The notes: generated by a model not told the origin, from the letters alone. DNA of 64,000 bases from Streptomyces marispadix (GCF_022524345.1 NZ_JAKWJU010000002.1:6190001-6254000), one strand, 5' to 3'; numbered from the stretch's first letter, positions 16,697 to 25,865 are shown. Made by a program: numbers and translations.

Positions 16697-18565
16697 TTAG
16701 GCACTCTGTGCCATTCCGGAGGCAGTCCTTCCGATAGCGAGGGCCATCGCCATGATCGTGAGCTGAGGATTCACTTCCGGGCAGCTAGGCAGCGCGGAGC
16801 CATCGGCGATCAGCACTCCCCGCACCCCCCTCAGACGCCCCTCGGTGTCCGCCGGGGCGGTCTGCGGATCGGCGCCCAGTGCCACCGTTCCCGTCGGATG
16901 GAACGCCGACAGATGGAGCTGCTTTGCCGTCACCCCCCTGAGAAGTTCCCGGAGTTCGTCCTGCGAGTGCGCCTTCGGTGCCGACGGGATTCCTGTGAGG
17001 ACCTCGTCCGCGCCCGCGGCGAAGAGCACCTTCCCCATCGCCTCGATCGCACGCATCAGCCGCCCCGCGTCCCGCTGTGCCAGGTCGTAGCGGAGCAGCG
17101 TACGACGGGCCCCCAGAACGCGGCCCGAAGGCAGATCCGCGATCATAGCGCCGAGCGTGGCGAGCGACGCGGCCCCGTCCAGTTCCCTGCGCAACGCCCG
17201 TCCCACACCCGGCAGTACGAACGACCCCATGCCGGGAGGCCCCGCTGTGGCCTCGATGAGGATGCCGTCGCCGTGCAGCTCCTCCACGCCGACGCTCTGG
17301 AGCACGCCCCGCCAGGCGGTGACCGGTTCGGCGAAGCGCCCCGCGACGCTCGCCGCCGGATGAATCGCGAGGTTGCGGCCGAGCCTGGGATGGCCGCCGA
17401 GGCCGGAGCGGCGCAGCAGCGCCGGCGAGTACAGCGCCCCCGCGGCGACCACCACGAGCGGGCTGAGGATCTCCAACTCGCTGCCGTCCGGGCGCCGCAC
17501 CGCCACCCCGCACGCCCTCGGCCCGCCGGGCCGGTCCCGCTCGACGAGGACGCGACGTACGTACGCTCCCGTGACGATCCGCGCTCCCGCCGCGCAAGCG
17601 TCGGGCAGCACCGAGAGCTGCACGCTCTGCTTCGCGCCAGTGGGGCAGCCGACGACGCACTGGCAGGAGCCCTTGCATCCGGTGGCGTTGCGGCGCAGCG
17701 GCGCGGCCTGCCAGCCGAGGCGCTCGGCGCCGAGCAGCGCGGTCCGCCCGTTGCGGCCGAGGACGTCGAGGGACGCGGTCTCGACGCGTACGGTGCGCTC
17801 GACCTCGTCGAGGCATTCGCCGAAGGCGTCCGAGTCGGCCAGGGGGAGCCCGTAGGCGTCGCGCCAGCGGGCCAGCACCCGCTCCGGAGTGCGGTAGCAC
17901 GTACCGGAGTTGACGACCGTCGTACCGCCCACGGCCCGTCCCACCGGCAGCACGACGGGCGGATTGCCGAGCGCTATGGTGCCGCCGCCGTCGCGGTACA
18001 GCTCCCCGAAGCGGTCGAGCGGCGCACGCCGCCCGAAGTCCGCGGTGGTGTGGTGCGCCCCCTCCTCCAGTACGACCACCCGCATCCCGGCGCGAGCGAG
18101 CGTACGGGCCGCGATGGCGCCGCCCGCGCCGGAGCCGACGACCACGGCGTCCGCCGTCGAACGGTCCGGCCACTCGGCCGACGGCACACAGTCCAGCGGC
18201 GGGTCCTCGGGTGCGAGGGCGGGTGGCGGCGCGGGCTCCTCGTGGAGCATCCGCTCGGTGCCCGCGGCGAGCATCACGGGCACTTTCACGGCGTCCAGCA
18301 CCGGCAGCAGCGACGACCGGGCGGCGAGCGAGGAGAGCACCGTCTCCCGTTCCGCGGGCGTCAGTCCGCGCAGCCGGCGTCCGGTGCGTACGGCGGCGTA
18401 GGCGTCCACGGCGGCTGCCGCGGCCTTCACACCCGCGCGGGCGTGGGCGGGCATCGTGCCGAGCACGGCGTCGAGCCGCCGGGGCACGGCACCCGGCCAC
18501 GACGTGCCGCCGTCGTCGGCGAGCATGGCGGCGACGAGGCCGCCGAGCCGGTTCTGAGCGCTCAT
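16697..18565 (-). CDS. GMC-family FAD-dependent oxidoreductase
   Basis: This 622-residue oxidoreductase has an N-terminal helical region of about 125 residues followed by the FAD-binding VVVGSGAGGAIAARTLARAGM. Further GMC features are GRAVGGTTVVNSGT, a Cys-rich segment GCKGSCQCVVGCPTGAK, and the C-terminal active-site region FHPTGT...NPQLTIMAMALAIG. No twin-arginine signal is present. The Cys-rich segment resembles that of long-chain alcohol oxidases and cholesterol-oxidase-like enzymes, but the substrate is not identifiable. It overlaps the frameshifted upstream gene (ATGA), making it the last gene of a three-gene operon led by a FadR-type regulator. Confidence 0.88.
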   Translation of the reverse strand: MSAQNRLGGLVAAMLADDGGTSWPGAVPRRLDAVLGTMPAHARAGVKAAAAAVDAYAAVRTGRRLRGLTPAERETVLSSLAARSSLLPVLDAVKVPVMLAAGTERMLHEEPAPPPALAPEDPPLDCVPSAEWPDRSTADAVVVGSGAGGAIAARTLARAGMRVVVLEEGAHHTTADFGRRAPLDRFGELYRDGGGTIALGNPPVVLPVGRAVGGTTVVNSGTCYRTPERVLARWRDAYGLPLADSDAFGECLDEVERTVRVETASLDVLGRNGRTALLGAERLGWQAAPLRRNATGCKGSCQCVVGCPTGAKQSVQLSVLPDACAAGARIVTGAYVRRVLVERDRPGGPRACGVAVRRPDGSELEILSPLVVVAAGALYSPALLRRSGLGGHPRLGRNLAIHPAASVAGRFAEPVTAWRGVLQSVGVEELHGDGILIEATAGPPGMGSFVLPGVGRALRRELDGAASLATLGAMIADLPSGRVLGARRTLLRYDLAQRDAGRLMRAIEAMGKVLFAAGADEVLTGIPSAPKAHSQDELRELLRGVTAKQLHLSAFHPTGTVALGADPQTAPADTEGRLRGVRGVLIADGSALPSCPEVNPQLTIMAMALAIGRTASGMAQSA

Positions 18566-20069
18566 CGCTGACCCACCTCCGCGTGTGCCGTGCCCTCCAG
18601 GGACCACTGCGCCTCCGTGCGCCAGCGCCCCCACCACCGCTCCAGTACGATCCGTGCGTCCGCCGTCTCGCTGTTGCGGCACACCGCGCCGCTGCCGTCC
18701 GGATCGGTGTAGTCGAGAGCGAGGGTGCGCTCTTCGGGCTGGGTCACCTCGACACGAATGCGGCGCAGACCGCTGCGGCCCCTCACCGTCCAAGTCGGCA
18801 GTGCCACACGGGCCTTGAAGCGGCCCAGTCCCGCCCAGCCGACGGCCGTCCGCTCGGGCCTGCGAGGCCAGGTACGGCCGTCCTTGCGCAGCCTCAGGAA
18901 CACCAGGGGCGGCAGCCTGCGCAGCCCCGGGCGCATCGACGTGGCCGCGACGATCTCCAGCACGTCGCCGCCGCCGAGACCCGCGTGCAGCCACGCCCAG
19001 CGGCGGGCGTTGCCGTGCCCGTAGATGCGGGCCGTGGCGCCGGGCGCGCCCTCCAGCCGCAACTCCCCGCCGTCGTAGGCGAATGTGCCCGTGTACAGGG
19101 CGGCAGGAGACGGGACGATCTGCGCGGCGGGAAGCAGCGGCCTCCGCCACGACCAGCGGGGGAAGGTGAACAGCGGTCCCTCACCGGGCAGTTGAGGGTG
19201 CTCGGCCAGCTCCCAGCGGAACGGTCCCGCCTCGCCCCGCAGCCGTCCCGGTGCCGCCTCGATGCCGTCGGCGGCGAAGCCATGTGCCGGGGAGCCCGGC
19301 TTGTACGGCTCCGGGCCGAACCGGGCGTGCTCCACGGGGCCTTCGCCGTCGGCGGGGAAGCGTGCCACCCAGCCGTGTGCGTAGGCGTCCGACCCGTCGG
19401 ACGGAGCGACGAGTTCGTGGTGCAGCCACAGCCCCGAGCGGCTGGCCGGGTCGGTGACGGTCGTGTACCAGACCTCGGTACGGCCCGCCTCGCCGCTCCA
19501 GCGCGGTGCGAGCTGCTCGGCCGGGTCGTCGACACGGGGGAATCGGAAACTGCCCAGGAACGGGAGGAGTCGAGTGGGGCGAGCGGGAAGCGCAGCGTTC
19601 CCTGCCCGGCCTCCTCACGACCGGCATCACCCTCGCTGCCGCTGCCGCTGCCGCTGCCGCTGCCGCTGCCGCTGCCGCTGTCTGCGTCTGCTTGGGCGTG
19701 GTCGGGGGTTTCGCCGCTGTCGAAGAGCGAGAACGGCAGTACCGTCATCGACCTCACCGGCCGTGTGAGGGATATCGACTTCCAGCCGTCGAGGGAGTAA
19801 CTGCGGCCCTGCGCCGTGAAGTTCACCCGGTAGCGGATGCGCCGCCTGGCGAGCGGCGATATCTCCATCGTGCCCGTGGCCCGCACGTCGTCCGTCCAGC
19901 CCGCGATCCGCACGCGGCCGGTGATCGTGCCGTCGGTCGTACGGTGCGGAAGCAGCGGACGGTCGGCCCGCACCGTCAGGTCCAGCCGCGCCCGTCGCGC
20001 CTCGCGTTCCCCGGCCAGCCGCACCGAACCGGCCATGACCTCCGAGAACACGGTGCCCCTGCCGCCCAT
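18562..20069 (-). pseudogene. GMC-associated accessory protein, split by an apparent frameshift
   Basis: Coding potential runs across two frames. From ATG 20069 the first part includes VFSEVMAGSVRLAG, FTAQGRSYSLDGWKSI, a (Ser-Gly) run and GTLRFPLAP. The second part, from about 19575 to 18562 in another frame, begins RLLPFLGSFRFPRVDDP and continues VWYTTVTDP, LWLHHELVAP, FPRWSW and so on. The second frame has a stop just upstream and no ATG/GTG/TTG before mid-domain. One extra base in the G4 run at 19576-19579 would give an unbroken protein of about 502 residues. Both ends overlap neighbours (TGATG with the regulator, ATGA with the GMC gene), as an intact gene would. The first domain recalls an FTExMxG domain seen beside GMC oxidases. 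Confidence 0.7.
19626..19680. repeat. GCTGCC hexanucleotide repeat coding for Ser-Gly
   Basis: About nine tandem copies of GCTGCC on the plus strand encode alternating Ser and Gly on the minus strand within the frameshifted accessory gene. The repeat probably forms a flexible linker between its two domains. Because the unit is six bases, length changes would alter linker length but not reading frame, so the nearby frameshift is not explained by it. Confidence 0.85.
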
Positions 20070-20761
20070 CAGGCGATCCCGAGACCGTCGAGCATGATGC
20101 GCTCGGTATCGGCGAGATAGGCGTCCGCCGCCTCGCGGGCCGCCTTCGCGTCGCCGCTGCCGACCGCCGCGACGACGGGCTCCAGCCTGCCGTGCGCCAC
20201 CTGCGGATCGAGGAACGGGCCTACGAGATGGGCGCGCATGGGGACGTAGGCGTTGAAGAGCGTGTTGGTCAGCAGCGTGTAGACGCGGTTTCCGGTGGCG
20301 CGGGCCAGCGCCCTGTGCACCTCGATGTCGGCGAGCTGCACGTCGTTGCCGCCCTCGGCCTCGCCGACGGCGGCCAGCAGCGTGCGCAGCTCGTCGCGCT
20401 GTTCCGGGGTGGCCCTCATCGCGGCCCTCTCGGCGATCAACGCCCCGATGCTGCGCCGCACTTCGAAGATCTCCCCGAGCCAGCCGGGGCTGTGGCGCAC
20501 CAGCATGGGCAGCAGATCGGCGCCGCCGAGGCGCGCGAAGTCCCTTACGCGTGTGCCGACTCCATGGCGGGTCTCCAGCAGCCCGGACTGTATGAGGCGC
20601 CCGAAGGCGTGCTTGAGCGTGGTGCGCGTGACGCCGTAGCCGTCGGCGAGTTCGCGCTCGGGCGGCAGATAGCTCCCCGCGGGATGGGACCCGGTGAGGA
20701 TCTCCTCGCGGAGCTTGTTCTCCAGTACGTCGACGATGGTCTCGCGGGGCAGCGTTTCCAC
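20069..20761 (-). CDS. GntR/FadR-family transcriptional regulator
   Basis: This 230-residue protein has an N-terminal winged helix (LREEILTGSHPAGSYLPPERELADGYGVTR split by the recognition helix TTLKHAFGRL) and a C-terminal helical FCD-type effector domain with the conserved metal-ligand-like region DIEVHRALARATGN. It is the first gene of the minus-strand operon with the accessory protein and the GMC oxidoreductase, overlapping the former by one base. A perfect palindrome just upstream is a likely autoregulatory operator. The ligand of FCD regulators is usually a small acid related to the controlled pathway, but none can be named here. Confidence 0.9.
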   Translation of the reverse strand: METLPRETIVDVLENKLREEILTGSHPAGSYLPPERELADGYGVTRTTLKHAFGRLIQSGLLETRHGVGTRVRDFARLGGADLLPMLVRHSPGWLGEIFEVRRSIGALIAERAAMRATPEQRDELRTLLAAVGEAEGGNDVQLADIEVHRALARATGNRVYTLLTNTLFNAYVPMRAHLVGPFLDPQVAHGRLEPVVAAVGSGDAKAAREAADAYLADTERIMLDGLGIA

Positions 20762-20782
20762 GACCGCACCTTTCTCAGTGAC

Positions 20783-20801
20783 TCAGTGGATGAGCCACTG
20801 A
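20783..20801. promoter_or_regulatory. Palindromic operator candidate for the FadR-like regulator
   Basis: TCAGTGG (20783-20789) and CCACTGA (20795-20801) are perfect inverted seven-base arms with the five-base spacer ATGAG. An additional TCAGTG copy lies at 20775-20780. The site is 22 bases upstream of the regulator's start, where FadR-type repressors commonly bind, and it also lies in the divergent region shared with the nitroreductase gene. Binding is inferred from position and symmetry only. Confidence 0.55.
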
Positions 20802-20992
20802 ATCACGTACAGTCCGCTGGAACAAGAGTCCTGCGTCGGCCCCCGGTGGGGGGTGGCCCGGGACGTTGTGCGGTGGACGCCTCAACTGACGTGTGGTTAA
20901 CGTGCGTTAGCCGAGCAGCCGCTCAGCCGCCCCTTGTCCGTGCGGCGGTCGGCCGCCCGCCCGAAGCCGTATCCGTACCCCTGGAGCCGTCC

Positions 20993-21637
20993 GTGCCCGA
21001 ACTGACCGCACACGAGCTGCTGACCACCACCCGCAGCGTCCGCAAGCGGCTGGACCTGGAGCGTCCCGTCGACCCGGCCCTCGTACGCGACTGCCTGGAG
21101 ACCGCCCTCCAGGCGCCCAGCGGCTCCAACGCACAGCGCTGGCACTGGCTCGTCCTCACCGACCCCGAGGTCCGGCGCGAAGTGGGCGCGCTCTACCGGA
21201 AGTCCTGCCGGGCCTACCTCGAATCGCCGCACGCCGCCGGGCGTCTCTACGCCGACGACCCGCAGCGCTCGAAGGTGCAGGCCCGCGTCAACGACAGCGT
21301 CGCCTACCTCGCGGACCGCATGGGAGACGTCCCCGTGCTGGTCGTCCCCTGCCTCCAACTGCCCTCCGAGGAGCTGCCCGAGGGAAACCAGGCGGGCCTG
21401 TGGGGCTCGATCCTCCCCGCCGCCTGGAGCTATATGCTCGCCGCCCGCTCCCGGGGCCTGGGCACCGCGTGGACCACGCTCCATCTGCGCTACGAGAAGG
21501 AGGTGGCCGAAGTCCTGGGCCTCCCCTCGAACGTCCGCCAGGCGGCGCTCATCCCCACCGCGCACTACACGGGCGACACCTTCAAGCCCGCGCGGCGCAC
21601 GCCGCTTTCGGAGGTGCTGCACGAGAACGGCTGGTGA
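20993..21637 (+). CDS. Nitroreductase-family FMN protein
   Basis: This 214-residue flavoprotein of the nitroreductase family reduces small aromatic or other acceptors with NAD(P)H. The FMN-binding TTRSVRKRLDLERPV near the N-terminus and ALQAPSGSNAQRWHW are characteristic, as are GLWGSILPAAWSYMLAARSRGLGTAWTT and the C-terminal basic stretch. GTG 20993 is preceded by GGAG at six bases, and there is no stop-delimited reason to begin further upstream. It is divergent from the FadR-like regulator and could share its control region. The physiological substrate is unknown. Confidence 0.87.
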   Translation: MPELTAHELLTTTRSVRKRLDLERPVDPALVRDCLETALQAPSGSNAQRWHWLVLTDPEVRREVGALYRKSCRAYLESPHAAGRLYADDPQRSKVQARVNDSVAYLADRMGDVPVLVVPCLQLPSEELPEGNQAGLWGSILPAAWSYMLAARSRGLGTAWTTLHLRYEKEVAEVLGLPSNVRQAALIPTAHYTGDTFKPARRTPLSEVLHENGW

Positions 21638-21702
21638 GGCGGGCGCGGGCGCCTACCACCGTGTCGCGGCCCGTGGGGCTCCTCCGTCCCGGGTCACGGG
21701 AC

Positions 21703-21799
21703 CGCGTCGCATCCCTGGTCATACGACGCGCATCGCGTCCCTGGTCATACGACGCGCATCGCGTCCCTGGTCATACGACGCGCATCGCTTCCCTGGTCA
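21703..21799. repeat. Three tandem 26-bp repeats, each containing a hairpin
   Basis: Three head-to-tail copies occupy 21718-21743, 21744-21769 and 21770-21795, with a partial copy from about 21703. Copies one and two are identical, and copy three differs by one base. Each unit holds GACGCG-CAT-CGCGTC, a six-base-pair stem with a three-base loop, for example at 21724-21738. The array fills the gap between the convergent nitroreductase and winged-helix genes and ends on the latter's stop codon. A repeated terminator or protein-binding array is possible. Confidence 0.85.
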
Positions 21800-23386
21800 T
21801 GCGGCCTCCGCCGCGCGGCGGTTGAGGGCGATACGCCAGCAGCCGTCGCGGGCCTCCGCCAGGTCCTCCATGCTCACACCCTCGAACGCGGCGCTCACCT
21901 CGTCCTCCAGCACACGCACCCGTTCGCGTATCAACTCCCGCCCCTGCTCCGTCAGTCGGCAGACGGCCGCCCCGTCGTCGCCGTCCGCGGAGCCCGGCGC
22001 CGCCGACTGCGACACCAGGCCCGCCCGCGACAGTTCCTCCAGCACCCGTGGCCCATCGCCGCCCAGCGCGTCCTCGATCGCCGTACGCGGTATGCCGTGC
22101 CCCTCAGGGCAGCCGTAGAGCCACCACACCGGCAGGGTGCGAGCGTCGGCGGGCACCGGGCGCGGCAGTGCCGAGAGCGCCCTCCCCAGCGCGAACACCG
22201 TCTCCGACGCGAGCACCGCCTCCGGCTCCAGCGGGCCGGTGAACTCCCGCAGGCCCGTCACGAAGAGCCGGTCCTCACCGTCCCGTTCGAGCTGCCACTT
22301 GCCCGTGTCGGTGACGGCCGCCGGTGACGGCACACTCTCCGGACGCCGGGCGAACCGCTCGCTGTTCGCCACCGCCTGTACGCACACATGGCGGACGATC
22401 CCGACCCGCTCGGCAGGGATGTCCTCGACGAGAACCAGGTTGCCGGCGGCCAGGTCCCCCACGCACTCGTCCATGGCGCGCTGCCCTCGTTCGGTGAGCC
22501 GCAGCCGGATACGGCCGGAGTCGTCGTGCCATCTGACCAGCTCCCCGGTGCGTTCCAACTGGTCGAAGACCGGCGACAGTTCCTCGTAACCGTCGCTCAT
22601 CCGCGTGCACAGCTCGGCGAGCGTCAGACCGTCCCGGTGCTCCCGCAGCGGCCACAGCGGGGGAGTCCCGTCGCCGCGCCGCTCCCTTCCCCTCCGGCGG
22701 CCGGCGGCGCTCGCCGCGTCCCTGACAGCGCGCATCGCCACCGCCGTCTCATAGCCGACGAGCGTCCACGGGCTCAGCACCTGGCCGGTCATCGCCCGTA
22801 CGCCCTCGTGGTACAGCAGGCCGCGCTCGCTCACGGCGAGCCCGAGGTCGCCCGGCGACACCTTCCGTGCACGCGGGCGGACTCGTCCGCGCGCCAAGCT
22901 GCCAGCCGTCGAAGCGGCACCAGTGGCCGGAGGTGCCGAAGCAGCACCAGTGGCGGAAGGAGTCGAAGAGCCGCCGAGCGAAGGCGAGTCGGAGGCGGTC
23001 GGCGAGCCGGAGGGCTGATCCGCTGCGAGCCCGTCCGGGGGCGGCTCCCGATGAGGGAAGGGTTCGAGCCGCCCGCCGACTCCCGCCTCGTCGATGGCCC
23101 TCAGTATCGACGCGGCGATCTGATCGATCTGCCCGGCGCCGTCCTTGGCGTCCATGTGCAGCACCGCGTGACCGTCCTCCAGTGCCGCCTCGCACCAGTT
23201 GGGCAGCGCACAGTCGGGCTCGTCGGGGTGCGGAAGGCTCCAGACGGCCTCCGCGGCCCTTTCGAGCGCCGCCAGCGCCGCGTCCGTGTCGGACACGTCC
23301 CGAAGCACCAGCCGGGCCTGGTCGTGGTAGTCCGCCAGATATCCGATCAACTCCGCGTCCGCTCTTCGCATCATGGCCTGGACCAT
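21797..23386 (-). CDS. Protein with two winged-helix modules, function unknown
   Basis: I do not recognise this 529-residue protein as a named family. Residues 1-110 are a helical acidic domain containing CALPNWCEAALEDGHAVLHMDAKDG. Residues about 125-165 are a Ser/Ala/Pro-rich linker. Two MarR-like winged-helix segments follow: TLAELCTRMSDGYEELSPVFDQ with LRLTERGQRAM, and TAIEDALGG with CRLTEQGRELI. It may be a DNA-binding regulator, but no ligand or catalytic site is apparent. It lies downstream of an AAA ATPase on the same strand with a 46-base gap, so the two may be cotranscribed. Confidence 0.75.
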   Translation of the reverse strand: MVQAMMRRADAELIGYLADYHDQARLVLRDVSDTDAALAALERAAEAVWSLPHPDEPDCALPNWCEAALEDGHAVLHMDAKDGAGQIDQIAASILRAIDEAGVGGRLEPFPHREPPPDGLAADQPSGSPTASDSPSLGGSSTPSATGAASAPPATGAASTAGSLARGRVRPRARKVSPGDLGLAVSERGLLYHEGVRAMTGQVLSPWTLVGYETAVAMRAVRDAASAAGRRRGRERRGDGTPPLWPLREHRDGLTLAELCTRMSDGYEELSPVFDQLERTGELVRWHDDSGRIRLRLTERGQRAMDECVGDLAAGNLVLVEDIPAERVGIVRHVCVQAVANSERFARRPESVPSPAAVTDTGKWQLERDGEDRLFVTGLREFTGPLEPEAVLASETVFALGRALSALPRPVPADARTLPVWWLYGCPEGHGIPRTAIEDALGGDGPRVLEELSRAGLVSQSAAPGSADGDDGAAVCRLTEQGRELIRERVRVLEDEVSAAFEGVSMEDLAEARDGCWRIALNRRAAEAA

Positions 23387-23432
23387 AGGGCGCGCCTCTG
23401 ACAGCCGGACCCCGAGCGACGACGTGCGTACG

Positions 23433-24587
23433 TCACCGCTTCGGCCAGTGCCAAGGAGGCTGGTCCAGCGGGCCCTCGCGTCCTGCCACCTCCGTCTGCC
23501 CGTACTCGTCCTTCACCAGCTCGACCGCGTTGACGCCCAGCCCGCCACGTATCGCGCGGCGCTCCAGCTCTCCGGCCAGCTCCGACGCGTGAGTGACCAC
23601 CACGATCTGCGTGTCCGGTGCGGCGGTGACGATCAAGTCCGCCAGCGGCGGCAGCAGTTCGGGGTGGAGGCTGGCCTCCGGCTCGTTGAGTACGAGCAGC
23701 CCGGGAGGGCGGGGCGTCAGCAGCGCAGCGGTCCACAGCAGATAGCGCAGGGTGCCGTCCGACAGTTCGGCGGCGCCGAGCGGTCTCATCAACCCCCGCT
23801 GATGCAGGCGCAGTTCGAAACGGCCGCCCTCGCTCCCGATGCTCAGCGTGCTCCCCGGGAACGCCGCGTCCACCGCCGTCTCCAGCGACTTGCCGTCCCC
23901 GATCTCCATGATCGTCTGGAGCGCCGCGGCCAGATCCCCGCCGTCATGCCCGAGCACCGGCGTACGGGTGCCGGTCGCCGTGCTGCGGGCGGGCGCTCCC
24001 GCATCCGTACGCACATGGTCGTAGAAGCGCCACGACCTGATGTGCTCCCGCAGCCGCAGCAGGTCGGGTGCCAGCCGGGGATCGGCGAACTCGCTCAACA
24101 TGCTGTCGTACGGGCGCAGTTCACCCGCCGAGCGGTGCCAGTCGCCGTCCGCCGTACGAGTACGCACGGAAGGCCCCTTGCGCTCGGAGAGCACAGCCGC
24201 AGGGCGCAGCACCGGACCCGCCCAGGTGGCCTCGACCTTGATCTCCGGATCGAGGTCGAAGAGCGAGCCGGACGGTATCGGATGCCCGAAGTCGACGGCG
24301 TACCCGAACTCGTCCCCCGCGAAGCCCAGCCGCAGCCCCACGGGCCCGCTGCGGCCCGCGCCCTGTGCGGGATTCTCCGCGCCCGCCCACAGCGTCGACC
24401 GCAGCCCGCCCTCCCGCGCGAGCGCCGCGACGGCCCCGCCACGAGCGGCGTCGGCGAGCAGCCGCAGCGCCCGGTACAGGCTGGACTTCCCGGTGCCGTT
24501 GGCACCGGTGACGACGTTCAGCCGCTCCAGCGGCACGATAAGACGGCTCAGGGAACGGTAGTTCTCGACGGCGAGAGTGGTGATCAT
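23433..24587 (-). CDS. AAA/SMC-like ATPase (RecF/OLD-type)
   Basis: This 384-residue ATPase of the AAA_21/RecF-like class has Walker A GANGTGKSS at about residue 29, an ABC-type signature ELSDGTLRYLL, Walker B LLVLNEPEASLHPE and the switch histidine in VVVTHASEL. No TOPRIM or nuclease domain is fused, so it is not a complete OLD nuclease. It begins MITTLAVENYRSL, typical of the family. Such proteins occur as stand-alone housekeeping genes and as parts of defence systems. Its partner here would be the winged-helix protein, if any. Confidence 0.85.
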   Translation of the reverse strand: MITTLAVENYRSLSRLIVPLERLNVVTGANGTGKSSLYRALRLLADAARGGAVAALAREGGLRSTLWAGAENPAQGAGRSGPVGLRLGFAGDEFGYAVDFGHPIPSGSLFDLDPEIKVEATWAGPVLRPAAVLSERKGPSVRTRTADGDWHRSAGELRPYDSMLSEFADPRLAPDLLRLREHIRSWRFYDHVRTDAGAPARSTATGTRTPVLGHDGGDLAAALQTIMEIGDGKSLETAVDAAFPGSTLSIGSEGGRFELRLHQRGLMRPLGAAELSDGTLRYLLWTAALLTPRPPGLLVLNEPEASLHPELLPPLADLIVTAAPDTQIVVVTHASELAGELERRAIRGGLGVNAVELVKDEYGQTEVAGREGPLDQPPWHWPKR

Positions 24588-24936
24588 GTGGGGGCTCTCT
24601 GCGTGGGTCTCTCTGCGACGGGTCGATGTCGTTCGTTCGGCTCAGGCGGTTCGTCGGGCTGTCACGGTCCCGGCCAGTCTCCCCCGAGGGTCTGACAACG
24701 GGCCGGGCCCGCAGGATGCCGTGCGCCGTGCGCGCCGCACGTCATGCGACGGCAGCACCGACGCATGACGTGCGGGCGCGTACAACTCGGTTCCTGTACG
24801 GGCGCTTTGACGCTTCGCGTCACTCAGCGTGTCCACCGGCTCGTACGCTGACCGGCAGTACGTCCGGTACGCAGCGTGGGAGTACCGGCACACAGGGCGA
24901 CGTGCGCGGCGCGTCGAAGAGAGCACGGGAGGGCGG
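24588..24936. other. Divergent intergenic region with a long inverted repeat
   Basis: No gene is recognised between the AAA ATPase (minus) and the XRE regulator (plus). The main feature is a perfect 14-base inverted repeat, CCGCACGTCATGCG at 24735-24748 and CGCATGACGTGCGG at 24762-24775, with a 13-base centre. It is upstream of both flanking genes, so it is more likely a regulatory or recombination-related element than a terminator. A weak open frame before the XRE ATG is probably untranslated leader. Confidence 0.6.
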
Positions 24937-25865
24937 ATGCGGGATTCGGGGACGACGGGCGAGGGCGGCCACGAAGTCGGCCACGAAGTCGGCGATGAGG
25001 ACGGCGGCGAAGACGCTGAAAACCACCGTCCCGAACCTGACGAGGACGAGGACGGTCCCTCGGACCTCTTCCGCGCCGTGGGCAGGCAGGTCCGCCTGCT
25101 GCGGGACCGGGCGGGCCTGACTCAGCGGGAGTTGGGGCAGCGACTGGCCTACGGGGAGGACCAGATCTCCTCCCTGGAGCGCGGACGGCGCACCCCGCAA
25201 CCGGAGTTCCTGGACGCGGCGGACGAATTACTGGGCGCGGACGGCCTGTTGAAGGCCACGAAGGACGACGTCGCACGTGCCCGCGCCCGCGCCCGCGTCC
25301 GCCACCCGGCCTGGTTCCGCGACTACGCCCGCCTGGAACGCGAGGCAGTGGAGATCAACTTCTTCAGCACGCTGACCGTTCCGGGGCTGCTTCAGACGGA
25401 GTCGTACGCGCGGGCGACGTTCATGGTCCGGCAGCCGCTGCTGGACGAGGCGACGGTCGAGCGGGGCGTCGAGGCACGGCTGGAACGGCAGAAGATCCTG
25501 GAGAAGTGGCTGGCGCCGATGGTCAGCGCGGTCATCGATGAGTCCGTGCTGAGTCGCGCGATCGCAGGCAGTGCCGTCCAGCGGGAGCAGCTCAGGTCCC
25601 TCATCGCGTCAGCGAAGTTGCGCAGTCAGTTCAGGTGCTGCCGCTCCACTGTGAGGGCTACGCGGGGATCGACGGCCCCTTCATCCTGCTGACCCCACGG
25701 GGCAAGCAACAGGTCGGCTACTTGGAAGTGCAAGGCGAAAATCGATTGGTCACGGATGCGGAGCAAGTCCGTATGCTGGCTGCGCGTTACAGCAGCATTC
25801 GTGGTCAGGCACTGACACCCCGTGAGTCGTTGGTGCTCATCGAGAAGAAGCTGGGAGACGAATGA
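24937..25865 (+). pseudogene. XRE-family regulator (WhiJ-like, DUF5753), frameshifted at a CAGT repeat
   Basis: The N-terminal helix-turn-helix is VGRQVRLLRDRAGLTQRELGQRL with LERGRRTP, followed by the DUF5753-type region PAWFRDYARLEREA, VPGLLQTESYARA and REQLRSLIASAKLR. The frame then breaks at about 25623. The conserved continuation VQVLPLHCEGYAGIDGPFILL to LVLIEKKLGDE lies in another frame and ends at 25865. Restoring one CAGT to the CAGTCAGT at 25623-25630 rejoins the frames and gives the spacing normal for the family. The C-terminal stop overlaps the DUF397 start (ATGA). ATG 24937 follows GGGAGGG at short spacing. Confidence 0.8.

Noticed and set aside
19626..19680. Phase-variable repeat causing the nearby frameshift
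   Set aside because: The unit is six bases, so gain or loss cannot change frame. The break is better explained by the G4 run at 19576-19579.
21703..21799. Possible CRISPR array
   Set aside because: The 26-bp repeats are contiguous with no spacers, and no cas genes are present.
23433..24587. Complete OLD-family defence nuclease
   Set aside because: No TOPRIM domain is present and the protein ends shortly after the ATPase motifs.
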